Shown piece by piece: positions 1 through 8,158 of a stretch of 64,000 bases of DNA. Positions within the stretch are counted from its first letter, which is position 1; each line of letters starts with the position of its first letter. The stretch is from Streptococcus zalophi (lineage in GTDB: Bacteria > Bacillota > Bacilli > Lactobacillales > Streptococcaceae), in assembly GCF_016481285.1 (NCBI RefSeq), contig NZ_JAENBP010000003.1, positions 62,001 to 126,000 on the forward strand. Reading direction: 5' to 3'. The notes under the pieces are model-generated. The model ran no database searches. It was not told the origin of the DNA and worked only from the letters and a program-made list of their open reading frames with translations. A program made the position numbers and the translations under genes.

Positions 1-470
1 GCAATAACCATAGCACTACCACCACCAACTCCAGACATATAAGTAGCAGCTGCTAATAAAATGACAATAAAAGCTGAAACATACTCTACTTTACCTTTTG
101 TTAATCTTTTTGAAAGAGTTAAAGCAGCTGAGTAACTTCCAGCTTTAAAAACTGCCATTGCAATGGCAGAATTGATTATTGGAACAGTTATTCCAAGCAT
201 CATAGGCACTGCTTCTAATAACTTTCCATTAGCCTCCTCTAAACTGATTCCACCAATTATCATAGCTAAAACGCCACCAACAAGGCCAGCAATAACCATA
301 TCAACTTTTTTAAATAATAAGAACAAGACAATTACTAAGGGAATAATGACAATAACTGCCATTAATCCTGTTGGGGCTTTAATTTCATCAATTTCTTCTG
401 CATAAACCAGCATTGGGCTGAACAAATTGATAAAAAAACCATAGATTAAAACGTTAAAATATTTTTTCAT
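1..470 (-). CDS. Integral membrane transporter, N-terminal part (runs off the window)
   Basis: The 5' end of a gene whose start is ATG at 470, behind a GAGGA ribosome site; about 156 codons are visible. The protein opens with a hydrophobic stretch ending in VYAEE that could be a cleaved signal peptide or a first membrane segment. Further hydrophobic segments follow (about 25-45, 49-66, 75-95, 118-140), with a glycine-rich GVGGGSAMV motif near the cut. This looks like a secondary transporter of the ion-transporter type, but I do not recognise the family with certainty. It is the last visible gene of the FdrA/AllH operon, so a substrate linked to ureide or oxamate metabolism is a reasonable inference only. 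Confidence 0.6.
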   Translation of the reverse strand, partial: MKKYFNVLIYGFFINLFSPMLVYAEEIDEIKAPTGLMAVIVIIPLVIVLFLLFKKVDMVIAGLVGGVLAMIIGGISLEEANGKLLEAVPMMLGITVPIINSAIAMAVFKAGSYSAALTLSKRLTKGKVEYVSAFIVILLAAATYMSGVGGGSAMVI

Positions 471-515
471 TTGTTTATCCTCATTTTACAATAACATTTT
501 AATAAGTGATTTAAA

Positions 516-547
516 ATCTTCCCCATCTCGATTGAAATGAGGAAGAT
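516..547 (-). terminator. Intercistronic hairpin between the Ldh2-type gene and the distal transporter
   Basis: An 11-bp stem (ATCTTCCTCAT with ATGGGGAAGAT, one G-T pair) with a 10-base loop, followed on the minus strand by only four T. It may be a weak terminator or attenuator lowering expression of the last transporter, or an mRNA-stabilising hairpin. Confidence 0.45.
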
Positions 548-568
548 AAAAAATATCATGCACAAATT

Positions 569-1633
569 TTATTTTGCAAAAGGATCTTTGTCACCATATT
601 TATCAAAATGAAGTGTCTCTGATTTCAGGTAATCAATGATCCATTTTGGAATATTGATGCCATTTTCTTTATTCTTTTGGTAAGTTAGAATATTTGGCTC
701 ACCAGGATAATAGACTTGTTCAAATCCTTTAGCTGGTTTCACTTCATGCAATTCATTAATACTTTGTTCAACATAGTTTTTAAAGATCTCAAGATTAATA
801 AATCGAGAAGGATCAATTACAATAAAGAGATGACCTAGGTCTCTTCCTTTTGTCATATCTGCATACATGGATGAGACATGTTTTCCAAATGGTAAGCCAA
901 GCATAACACCACTAAGCATATCAACCATCATCATTAAGCCATATCCTTTAGGTCCTGATAGAGGGAGTAGACCAGCAACAGCCATCGGATCAGTAGTTGG
1001 TACACCGTGACTATCCACAGCCCAAGTTTCAGGAATGGCTTTGCCTTTAGATCTAGCGTCTAAAATTTTACCCCATGCTTGAACAGTTGTTGCCATGTCA
1101 AAAATGACTGGTCGACCTGATTTTCTTGGTGCTCCAAAACCAATTGGGTTGGTACCATAATAAACCTCAGAACCTCCAAAAGGAACAACCATTGGGTCGG
1201 ATTGACAAATAGAGATAGCTACTAAATCTTCATTGGCTAATTTTTCTAAATAGTATGACATTGTTCCAGTATGACTAACTTTTGATAGTCCAACAATGGC
1301 AACTCCCGTTTCTTTGGCCATTTCAATAATTGGTTCAAGGGCTAAATTGGCAACATAGTGACCTTGAGCATTATCACCATGATAAATTCCAGTGCTAGCA
1401 CCAGTTTTTTCAAATTTTAAGTTAGGGTGACGTGTCACACCACCTTTATCTATACGTTCAGCATAGTAGTCAACACGCACAGCACCATGAGAATGTATCC
1501 CAGACAAATCAGCAAAAACAAGATGATTAGCCACTTCTTGTGCTTGTTCTTCTGGAAGACCAGCACTGTGTAATTTATCAAAAATCAATTGATGTAATTC
1601 ATAATCTTTTATTCTAATTAATTGTTCATCCAC
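569..1633 (-). CDS. Ldh2-family NAD(P)-dependent dehydrogenase (AllD/ureidoglycolate dehydrogenase-like)
   Basis: A 354-residue member of the malate/L-lactate/ureidoglycolate dehydrogenase family (Ldh_2), close to the usual 330-360. Family landmarks are the HSHG motif at residues 47-50 followed by RVDYY, GTNPIGFGAP near 160, and KGYGLMMMVDMLSG near 230. The start is GTG at 1633, well placed behind AGGAGG. In E. coli the homologue AllD oxidises ureidoglycolate to oxalurate and its gene neighbours fdrA-ylbE-ylbF, which matches this operon. Ureidoglycolate is therefore the best-supported substrate, but the family also includes malate, sulfolactate and related 2-hydroxyacid dehydrogenases, so specificity is inferred from context. 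Confidence 0.82.
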   Translation of the reverse strand: MDEQLIRIKDYELHQLIFDKLHSAGLPEEQAQEVANHLVFADLSGIHSHGAVRVDYYAERIDKGGVTRHPNLKFEKTGASTGIYHGDNAQGHYVANLALEPIIEMAKETGVAIVGLSKVSHTGTMSYYLEKLANEDLVAISICQSDPMVVPFGGSEVYYGTNPIGFGAPRKSGRPVIFDMATTVQAWGKILDARSKGKAIPETWAVDSHGVPTTDPMAVAGLLPLSGPKGYGLMMMVDMLSGVMLGLPFGKHVSSMYADMTKGRDLGHLFIVIDPSRFINLEIFKNYVEQSINELHEVKPAKGFEQVYYPGEPNILTYQKNKENGINIPKWIIDYLKSETLHFDKYGDKDPFAK

Positions 1634-1679
1634 TTTATAATCCTCCTATGAGATAAATAGATTGTTGTTCAAAATCATC

Positions 1680-2876
1680 TTATTTCTTTAATTTACCGAC
1701 AGTTTTTGCCACTAACATTGCCGTAAAAACATCCGAATCGACATTTAATATTGTTCTAATCATTCCAACAAAGTAATCAACGCCAGCAAATAAAGCAACT
1801 GCTTCTATCGGAATGCCCATTTGAGGAAAAATAATCGCTAAAGACACAATACTTGATCCTGGTGCTACTGAATTTGCTAGAGAAACTAGTGAAGCTAAAA
1901 CACCTAGATAAATTAACTTTTCAACGCTAAGATCAAATGAATACATTTGGGCAACTGTAACGACAGTTATTGCCATATGCATTGATGCACCGTTACTATT
2001 TAATGAAACTCCTAAAGGTAAAACCAAATTAGTGATATAGTCATCAATTTTTAAATTATTTTTAGCACCTTCAATTGCTGTAGAAAGTGTGATTGCTGAT
2101 GATCCTGTTGTTAAAGCAACAACTGACATATTCTTAACACCACTTATAACAAATTTTATAGATTTTTTACAATATGTACTAACCACACCAATCCAGATTA
2201 TCAAGAATATGAAAGTGGCAAAAGCATAGACTACCAAGTATTTCAACAGAGGTAAAATCACAGATAAGCCTGCCTCACTAGTAGTATCAGCAATTAAACT
2301 AAATATTCCTATAGGAGCCACTGTCATCACTATTTTAATAACAACCATTACAATATCATTTATCTCTTCTAAAATTTTTAAAATGACATTATTTGAGTGG
2401 CTTTGAACATAGATATTAATAGCTGTTCCAAAAATAAGAGAGAAAACAATAATTTGTATTATGGAACCACCAGATAAAGAAGCAAAAATGTTTGAAGGGA
2501 AAAAATCTATAAACGTATCATATATATTTAATTCCTGTGCTGCAATTGCTTCCTCAGATGTTAATGATATTGCAACACCTTGACCAGGTTTAAAAAGAGT
2601 GCCAAAGAGGATTCCCCAAAAAGCAGCTATTAAAGTGGATACCGCAAATATTATGATTGTTAAACTACCAATCCTAGAAATATCTTTTTTTTCAATACTA
2701 CCTAGGGCATAGACAATCTGTCCAAATATTAGAATAGGAATTGACATTTGCATCAATTTCAAGAATATTTGACCAAAAATGCTGAAATAAGCTGTCAAAT
2801 CAGGAAGCCAAAGACCAAACGCAATTCCAACGATAACAGCTAGCACTATTTGGGTAATAAAAGATATTTTTTTCAT
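1680..2876 (-). CDS. Dicarboxylate/amino acid:cation symporter (DAACS/SDF family)
   Basis: About 398 residues with the GltP/DctA-type fold: a series of hydrophobic helices, a serine-rich re-entrant loop (TTGSSAITLS) near residue 265, an NSNGASMHM segment replacing the NMDGT signature near 297, and APGSSIVSLA near 343. I place the start at ATG 2876 rather than 2885, because the earlier ATG lies directly against the AAAGGA ribosome site. It sits between the MFS gene (48-bp gap) and the Ldh2-type gene (46-bp gap). The family takes up acidic amino acids or C4 dicarboxylates with Na+ or H+. In this operon an anionic ureide such as ureidoglycolate or oxalurate is possible but unproven. Confidence 0.85.
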   Translation of the reverse strand: MKKISFITQIVLAVIVGIAFGLWLPDLTAYFSIFGQIFLKLMQMSIPILIFGQIVYALGSIEKKDISRIGSLTIIIFAVSTLIAAFWGILFGTLFKPGQGVAISLTSEEAIAAQELNIYDTFIDFFPSNIFASLSGGSIIQIIVFSLIFGTAINIYVQSHSNNVILKILEEINDIVMVVIKIVMTVAPIGIFSLIADTTSEAGLSVILPLLKYLVVYAFATFIFLIIWIGVVSTYCKKSIKFVISGVKNMSVVALTTGSSAITLSTAIEGAKNNLKIDDYITNLVLPLGVSLNSNGASMHMAITVVTVAQMYSFDLSVEKLIYLGVLASLVSLANSVAPGSSIVSLAIIFPQMGIPIEAVALFAGVDYFVGMIRTILNVDSDVFTAMLVAKTVGKLKK

Positions 2877-2923
2877 TGCTAGCATCCTTTCGTATTATGA
2901 TTTTTCAACAATCTACAAAACTG

Positions 2924-4162
2924 TTAAACTCTTTGAGTATCTTGAGCCATCATACCAAATAGTACTAAGGCAACCATCAACATTCCTGCTGCCAAGTAAA
3001 ATCCAATTTGCATAGAACCAGCATTATCTGAGATAAAACCTGTCACATAAGGAGCAAGGATAGAACCTGACATTCCAATAAAGTTATATGCACTAAGAGT
3101 TGTTGATAATCTACCTTTTGGTGCATGTGTATTAACGTATGAGATTAGAATTGGATCAAGTGCTAATTTACCTGTTAATCCATAAAGAATTAAGACAGCA
3201 ATAAGTAATCCTTGGTTCTCAACAAAAGCGATGAGAGAAACTGATAAAGCTGCTAATGGCACTAGGAAATAAGCTAATTTTTTAGTACTACCAATTTTAT
3301 CTTTCATTCTAGCAAAGAATAGCGCACCAGGAATAGATGCCCAAGGAACAAGTGAAGAGATAAAACCAACGCTAGAACCTTCAAAACCACGTTCTGTAAT
3401 TAAAAATTGTGGTAACCATGTGATAATAACGAAGTTAGCATAGATACTTCCAAATAGTAAAATGAAGGCAAAGACAAGGTTTTTATTTCCAAAAATTTGT
3501 TTGAAGACATTGCCCTTGTTAACTACTTCTGACTCAACAGTTTCTGGTTCAATTTCTTCATTTTCTTGAACAACTTTTTCTTTTAACATGGTATAGAACA
3601 AAATACCAACGATAGCAGTAGGAACTGCCATGATAAAGAATGGTTGACTCCAATCCTGACCAGCTTCTAAAACCAAAGCACTAGAGAGTAAGTAACCTCC
3701 AGAAGTACCAAAAGCCATACCACTATTAATAATAGCATTTCCTAGTGTCACTCTATCTTTAGGGATAGACTCAGAAGATAAGGCATACTGAGGACCATAG
3801 TAAGCCCCTTGAGCTATCCCTGCAATAGCACGAATAAGTAAGAACATGGCAAATGTTCCAGCTAATCCACTAAGAAAGGTTGAAATGGCTAATCCTAAGA
3901 AACCAATGGTAATGACTAATTTTCTACCATATTTATCCCCGATTGCTCCAAATGGAATCTGTGCCACGGCATAAGTGAGGAAGAAAATACTATTGGCTAA
4001 CCCTAATTCTGTGTTTGTGAGATTAAACTCTTCACCAACAACTCCCATAATAGGATTAAATATGGTACGGGTAGCATACATCAATATCCAACCGGCAAAG
4101 AATAATCCAACAACCCTCATCCAGTAAGTATTATTAACTTTCTCTATTTTATGATTGTTCAT
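2924..4162 (-). CDS. Major facilitator superfamily transporter
   Basis: A 412-residue permease with about 12 membrane segments, a GAIGDKYGRK loop (the MFS motif between helices 2 and 3) near residue 72, and a hydrophilic acidic central loop near 195-215. It most resembles anion:cation symporter-type carriers of organic acids. Its ATG overlaps the end of allH by 4 nt (ATGA), which indicates translational coupling, and GAGGAG precedes it. It is one of three transport proteins in the operon. Import of an organic acid or ureide is inferred from context, and the direction of transport is not shown by the sequence. Confidence 0.85.
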   Translation of the reverse strand: MNNHKIEKVNNTYWMRVVGLFFAGWILMYATRTIFNPIMGVVGEEFNLTNTELGLANSIFFLTYAVAQIPFGAIGDKYGRKLVITIGFLGLAISTFLSGLAGTFAMFLLIRAIAGIAQGAYYGPQYALSSESIPKDRVTLGNAIINSGMAFGTSGGYLLSSALVLEAGQDWSQPFFIMAVPTAIVGILFYTMLKEKVVQENEEIEPETVESEVVNKGNVFKQIFGNKNLVFAFILLFGSIYANFVIITWLPQFLITERGFEGSSVGFISSLVPWASIPGALFFARMKDKIGSTKKLAYFLVPLAALSVSLIAFVENQGLLIAVLILYGLTGKLALDPILISYVNTHAPKGRLSTTLSAYNFIGMSGSILAPYVTGFISDNAGSMQIGFYLAAGMLMVALVLFGMMAQDTQRV

Positions 4163-5007
4163 TTCAAACTCCTCGAATGTGTCTGTAGTACAAATGAAAT
4201 TCCTAGAAATAATCCTAAAAGCATATCACTTCCAGAAGTATGTCCAATTCTTTGTATGTTAGAGACACATCTTTCCAATTTATTTTTTTCACAATGATGA
4301 TGATTTTTTAACCAAAGATATAAGTCATAAAGAGGTGTACTCACTGCTTGATTGCGACACGCCTTTAAATAAGAAGTACTAATTAAAGTTGTTTTGTCCA
4401 AATAGTTTTCAATACAAGATGATACTCGTTTTCTTTGAACATCATGACAGATAATCATGATAAAAAGATAAGTGACCAAAATATCATCGCCACTAGGTGT
4501 TAAACCTTGCCCTCGACCAATTAATTGTTTAACTGATTGATCTAATTCAAGTAGGCTTGCCTTTACATCTGTTAGTGTTGCAAGAGCTTTTTGCGCACCA
4601 TCTCCTAACCCGTTTTTGACAGATAAATGGCTCTTATGCTCTAAATAATTTTTTAAGGCATTTAATTTTTTATCAAATTGTTTCGTAAAGTCTATTTTAT
4701 CTATCCTTAAATCAATAACAATCTCTTTATAGGATGTTTGATATATCCCATTAAAACTATAAATCATTAATGTATCAGCCGTTAGTTTGACTAAATTACC
4801 AACTTGAAGATAAGGTCTTATCAGTTGGTAGTCAAGTTTTGATATTCGAATACCAAAACTTGACATAAAATCTTCATGACTACTAACATGAACCAACTGA
4901 TGATTTATTAAAATGTTAAAAGATGAGTTAAAGACACTGTGAATGTGACCCATACGACCCAAATTTTTTAAAGGATAGATATTGTGACTAACTTCTATGT
5001 TAATCAA
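4159..5007 (-). CDS. allH: DUF2877 protein, AllH-like oxamate carbamoyltransferase subunit
   Basis: A 282-residue DUF2877 protein. Its two signatures are GRGQGLTPSGDD (about residues 164-175) and GHTSGSDMLLGLFLG near the C-terminus. The E. coli homologue YlbF (AllH) acts with FdrA (AllF) and YlbE (AllG) in the oxamate carbamoyltransferase reaction that splits oxalurate into oxamate and carbamoyl phosphate. The start is TTG at 5007 and overlaps the fdrA-allG reading frame by 8 nt, so the two products are probably made in step. The coupling and the partner order support a shared complex. The enzymatic role is taken from the family and has not been shown here. Confidence 0.82.
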   Translation of the reverse strand: MINIEVSHNIYPLKNLGRMGHIHSVFNSSFNILINHQLVHVSSHEDFMSSFGIRISKLDYQLIRPYLQVGNLVKLTADTLMIYSFNGIYQTSYKEIVIDLRIDKIDFTKQFDKKLNALKNYLEHKSHLSVKNGLGDGAQKALATLTDVKASLLELDQSVKQLIGRGQGLTPSGDDILVTYLFIMIICHDVQRKRVSSCIENYLDKTTLISTSYLKACRNQAVSTPLYDLYLWLKNHHHCEKNKLERCVSNIQRIGHTSGSDMLLGLFLGISFVLQTHSRSLK

Positions 5008-8000
5008 CTGCTATTCCTCTTGCTTTAGCATAAGCTTCAAGTGCCTTTTCAAAACAGCCAAGAGGGGCACGAACAGTACCAGCACCAACTTGTCCTACTC
5101 CAGCTTTTTTGTGGGCTATACCTGTATTGATTAGCGGGGTAATACCAGTTTCAACAACTTTACGAATATCAATGCCTAAAAGTGAGCCTTGGAAATCCCA
5201 AGTTGGAATTGACCAGTTTGGATTATGGGTAACAGTTATTTTTTCCATTTCATTAGAAATATCCAGAGCATCTTGGAAACCACCAGCACCAACGAAACGA
5301 GTAACACCAGGTGCTGAAATCATAGCCATAGCTCCAACACCAACCGTTTCTGTAATCGCACTATCACCAATATCTGGGTTACCATCTTCTTCTGTAAATC
5401 CTGTGAAGTATAGACCAATCGGTGTGTTAACAGGTGCTGTATACCAATCATCAACCGTTTCAGCAATTCTAATACCAAAGTCAACACCGTTTCTAGTCAT
5501 AGTGGTGACAATTGTTCCTTTGCTATCTGAACGTGCACTATCAACAATTACCTTACCTGTAGCCATCATAATATTTAAGAAGAATTGATCAGTATCTGAT
5601 AAGAATTTAATCACATCATATTTTGTTTTTTGATCAACATCTTCTAAAGATGTAATCAGTGGTGACATTTCTTTTAAGAAGTTTAGTGAGGCTGCAATAT
5701 TACGTTGATGGAATTCATCACCCATAGTAATCGCACGCGCAATCAAAACATTGAGATTGACACCTTCTTTAGAAGTTTTTAACGCTTTAGCAATAACTGG
5801 TCCAAGCACATCACGCATCCAGATAAGGCGATCAACAACTTCTTGAGAATAGGCACCAAATCTAAGAACTTTTCCGATACCTTCGTTTAAAGTACAGTAA
5901 CCACGGACACCATCAACTTTATTTTCAACAATCAAAACTGGCATATTTGCTGAGGTAATACCACCCATTGGTCCAACAGCCTTAACATGATGACATGGTA
6001 TAAAGCGAACAGCTCCTGAACTTAACAATTGAACGGCTTCTTCTTCTGTACTAGCCCATTCTTCAAATAAAGCAGCGCCAATACATGATCCTTTCATCGG
6101 TCCAGTCATAACATCCCAAGTGATTGGTGGCCCAGCATGTAGTAGTGTTTTATGGTTGTCATCATTTAATTCAGGAATCACTGTCTTAGCCGGTTGAACA
6201 TCAATTAAGAACGGTTGGGCTTCCTTCATCTTGGTAATCACTTTGTTGTTTTCTTCATCAATTTCATCTGCCATATCTTCTAGAGCTGATAAAATTTTAA
6301 TCATTTTTTTGTTACCGCTAGCTCTTGGACGCCAGTTGAATTGCTCAGACACACCACCATAATCTTGAACAGATTTATTAAAGCTTTGAAGACCAATATT
6401 AATCACCCGAGGTTTTGTGGTAATTAGTGCCATCACAGCTTCACTAGGTTGTGGTAATTCTAAATAGTCACCAGCGTAAGGTTTTAAGTCTTTAACAGTT
6501 TCTTTGAAATCATAACCTTTCAATTGTAATGCTAATCGAACGGCTTTAGCATTACTATCTTCAATAAGAACACCTGCTTCTTCTAGACGTTTTACAGTAT
6601 CTTCGTAACCTTGAGGGTCTTGATTGGTACCAACGACTGTTGCAACAAAATGTAAATTACGATGATCAGCTTTAGCTTTTTCTAATTCTTCACTAATAGC
6701 TGGTAATAAAGCCGACGCCATATCATCGTGAGCACCATAACCCAAAACAAAATCTAAGAGAATAACACCAGTATTTTTATCTTGAGCAAATTCATGAATT
6801 TTTTGAATACGTGTTTCTGGATCAATCATTGGGTGTGGTTTACCTTGAGTATAAACATCATCACCTAGGTCGATTATCTCATAGCCTTCTGCTCTTAAAA
6901 CATAGCCTTCACTTTTAGTCGCACTTGTTAAATCAAGTGTTTCTTTAATCATCATTGCTGCTTCTGAGGCTAATGTTCCACCTGAATACAATCCTTTAAC
7001 CACTTTGTCTTCTGATAAGCTAGCTAAATCATGATGTTTTAAATCGTCTAGGTAATTTTCTTTAATCACATTGTCCTTAGCTAAATCAACAGCAATTTTT
7101 GCAGTTTCTTCTAAAGTATGTGCCAAGTAAACCTTACCAACATGACTCTCAGGATTTTCACCAAGGAAGATAGCAACAACAGGTTTTTTCACACTCTGCA
7201 ACACACGAAAAACATCATCACGAACTTCTTTAGCCGGTGGTTTAGAAATAACACATAAAACATCTGTTTCTTTATGATTTTCTAAAGCAATGATGGCATC
7301 CTTAACAGTAATCGCACCAACTTCTGAGCTTAAATCTCTTCCACCTGTTCCTATGGCATGAACAACACCACCTCCTAGACGATCAATAATGGTAGTCACT
7401 TCTTGAATACCTGTTCCTGAAGCACCAACAATACCAATATTTCCTGGTTTAACAACGTTAGTAAAAGCTATCGGGATACTTGAAATAATACCAGTTCCAC
7501 AATCAGGTCCCATCATCAATAGGCCTTTATCGTGTGCCAATTTTTTTAATCTCACTTCATCTTCGATAGGTATATTATCTGTAAATGAGAAAACATGCAG
7601 ATTATGACGTAAAGCTGTTTCAATTTCTGGTGCCCCATATTCTCCCGGAATACTAAAAACTGCTAAGTTAGCATCAGGTAAGTGTTCTACTGCCTCATTC
7701 CAGCTAGTTGAAACCGTTGTTTTACTGTCTTTTGATTTAACAGATAAGTCATCTAAGAAATTCGTAACCTCCTCTAATACGATCTCAAGAATATCTGATC
7801 GTTCACTATTTACTACAATCATCAAGTCATTAGGGGATGCTTCTTTAGCCTCATCGGTTAATAATCCAGTGTTGGCCAAAATATCTTTGTTGGCATCTGT
7901 TCCCATCATCACTTGACTCATGACGACATCATCAAGCGCATTAACTTTATCTGTTAATAACATTAAGTTAATGGAATCTTGATAGTTATTCTTCAATATT

Positions 8001-8014
8001 TCCGTAAACAACAT
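5000..8014 (-). CDS. FdrA-AllG fusion protein (oxamate carbamoyltransferase subunits in one chain)
   Basis: A 1004-residue protein that joins two proteins normally made separately. Residues 1 to about 575 match FdrA (AllF). They include a succinyl-CoA synthetase-like nucleotide/CoA-binding part with GIVGASGTGIQEV at 194-206, and the FdrA C-terminal INIGLQSF...WRPRASG block near 539-567. Residues from about 590 to the end match YlbE/AllG (DUF1116): LLHAGPPITWDVMTGPMKGSC near 624, IPCHHVKAVGPMGGITSA at 672-689, GDEFHQRNIA, GDSAITETVG and RAPLGCFEKALEA. E. coli FdrA (555) plus YlbE (419) gives nearly the same total. I see no frameshift or internal start at the join. The ATG follows AAGGAGG. It is the first gene of the operon under the cre-containing promoter. 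Confidence 0.88.
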   Translation of the reverse strand: MLFTEILKNNYQDSINLMLLTDKVNALDDVVMSQVMMGTDANKDILANTGLLTDEAKEASPNDLMIVVNSERSDILEIVLEEVTNFLDDLSVKSKDSKTTVSTSWNEAVEHLPDANLAVFSIPGEYGAPEIETALRHNLHVFSFTDNIPIEDEVRLKKLAHDKGLLMMGPDCGTGIISSIPIAFTNVVKPGNIGIVGASGTGIQEVTTIIDRLGGGVVHAIGTGGRDLSSEVGAITVKDAIIALENHKETDVLCVISKPPAKEVRDDVFRVLQSVKKPVVAIFLGENPESHVGKVYLAHTLEETAKIAVDLAKDNVIKENYLDDLKHHDLASLSEDKVVKGLYSGGTLASEAAMMIKETLDLTSATKSEGYVLRAEGYEIIDLGDDVYTQGKPHPMIDPETRIQKIHEFAQDKNTGVILLDFVLGYGAHDDMASALLPAISEELEKAKADHRNLHFVATVVGTNQDPQGYEDTVKRLEEAGVLIEDSNAKAVRLALQLKGYDFKETVKDLKPYAGDYLELPQPSEAVMALITTKPRVINIGLQSFNKSVQDYGGVSEQFNWRPRASGNKKMIKILSALEDMADEIDEENNKVITKMKEAQPFLIDVQPAKTVIPELNDDNHKTLLHAGPPITWDVMTGPMKGSCIGAALFEEWASTEEEAVQLLSSGAVRFIPCHHVKAVGPMGGITSANMPVLIVENKVDGVRGYCTLNEGIGKVLRFGAYSQEVVDRLIWMRDVLGPVIAKALKTSKEGVNLNVLIARAITMGDEFHQRNIAASLNFLKEMSPLITSLEDVDQKTKYDVIKFLSDTDQFFLNIMMATGKVIVDSARSDSKGTIVTTMTRNGVDFGIRIAETVDDWYTAPVNTPIGLYFTGFTEEDGNPDIGDSAITETVGVGAMAMISAPGVTRFVGAGGFQDALDISNEMEKITVTHNPNWSIPTWDFQGSLLGIDIRKVVETGITPLINTGIAHKKAGVGQVGAGTVRAPLGCFEKALEAYAKARGIAVD

Positions 8015-8055
8015 GCTATCATCCTCCTTAATTTGTTGTTAACTTCTCACTAACT

Positions 8056-8084
8056 ATTATACAGGTTTATGTTTGCGCTTTCAT
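8056..8084 (-). promoter_or_regulatory. Operon promoter -10 with overlapping cre (CcpA) site
   Basis: On the minus strand a TATAAT hexamer lies at 8056-8061, about 42 bases before the fdrA-allG start. No good -35 hexamer is found at the right distance. Instead ATGAAAGCGCAAACA (8070-8084) fills the -35 zone and matches the 15-base cre consensus WTGNAANCGNWNNCW at every fixed position. A weak -35 suggests dependence on an activator, plausibly the divergent PucR protein, and the cre suggests repression by CcpA when a preferred sugar is present. Both regulatory roles are inferred. Confidence 0.6.
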
Positions 8085-8104
8085 TTGCCATTATTCTAAT
8101 TTTT

Positions 8105-8113
8105 TGCTATAAT
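8105..8113 (+). promoter_or_regulatory. Promoter of the pucR-like gene (extended -10)
   Basis: TG-C-TATAAT at 8105-8113 is an extended -10, about 45 bases upstream of the ATG at 8159. An AAAGGAG ribosome site lies at about 8141-8147. The -35 region is poor, as is usual for extended -10 promoters. Confidence 0.6.
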
Positions 8114-8158
8114 TTTTATCCAGTAAGGATAAACTTTGTAAAAGGAGAAAATTGAAAC

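Noticed and set aside
163..405. Plus-strand 80-codon open frame
   Set aside because: Opposite the minus-strand transporter gene, which has a good start, ribosome site and membrane-protein composition.
5109..5588. Plus-strand 159-codon open frame
   Set aside because: Antisense to the conserved AllG part of the fusion; no ribosome site or recognisable domain.
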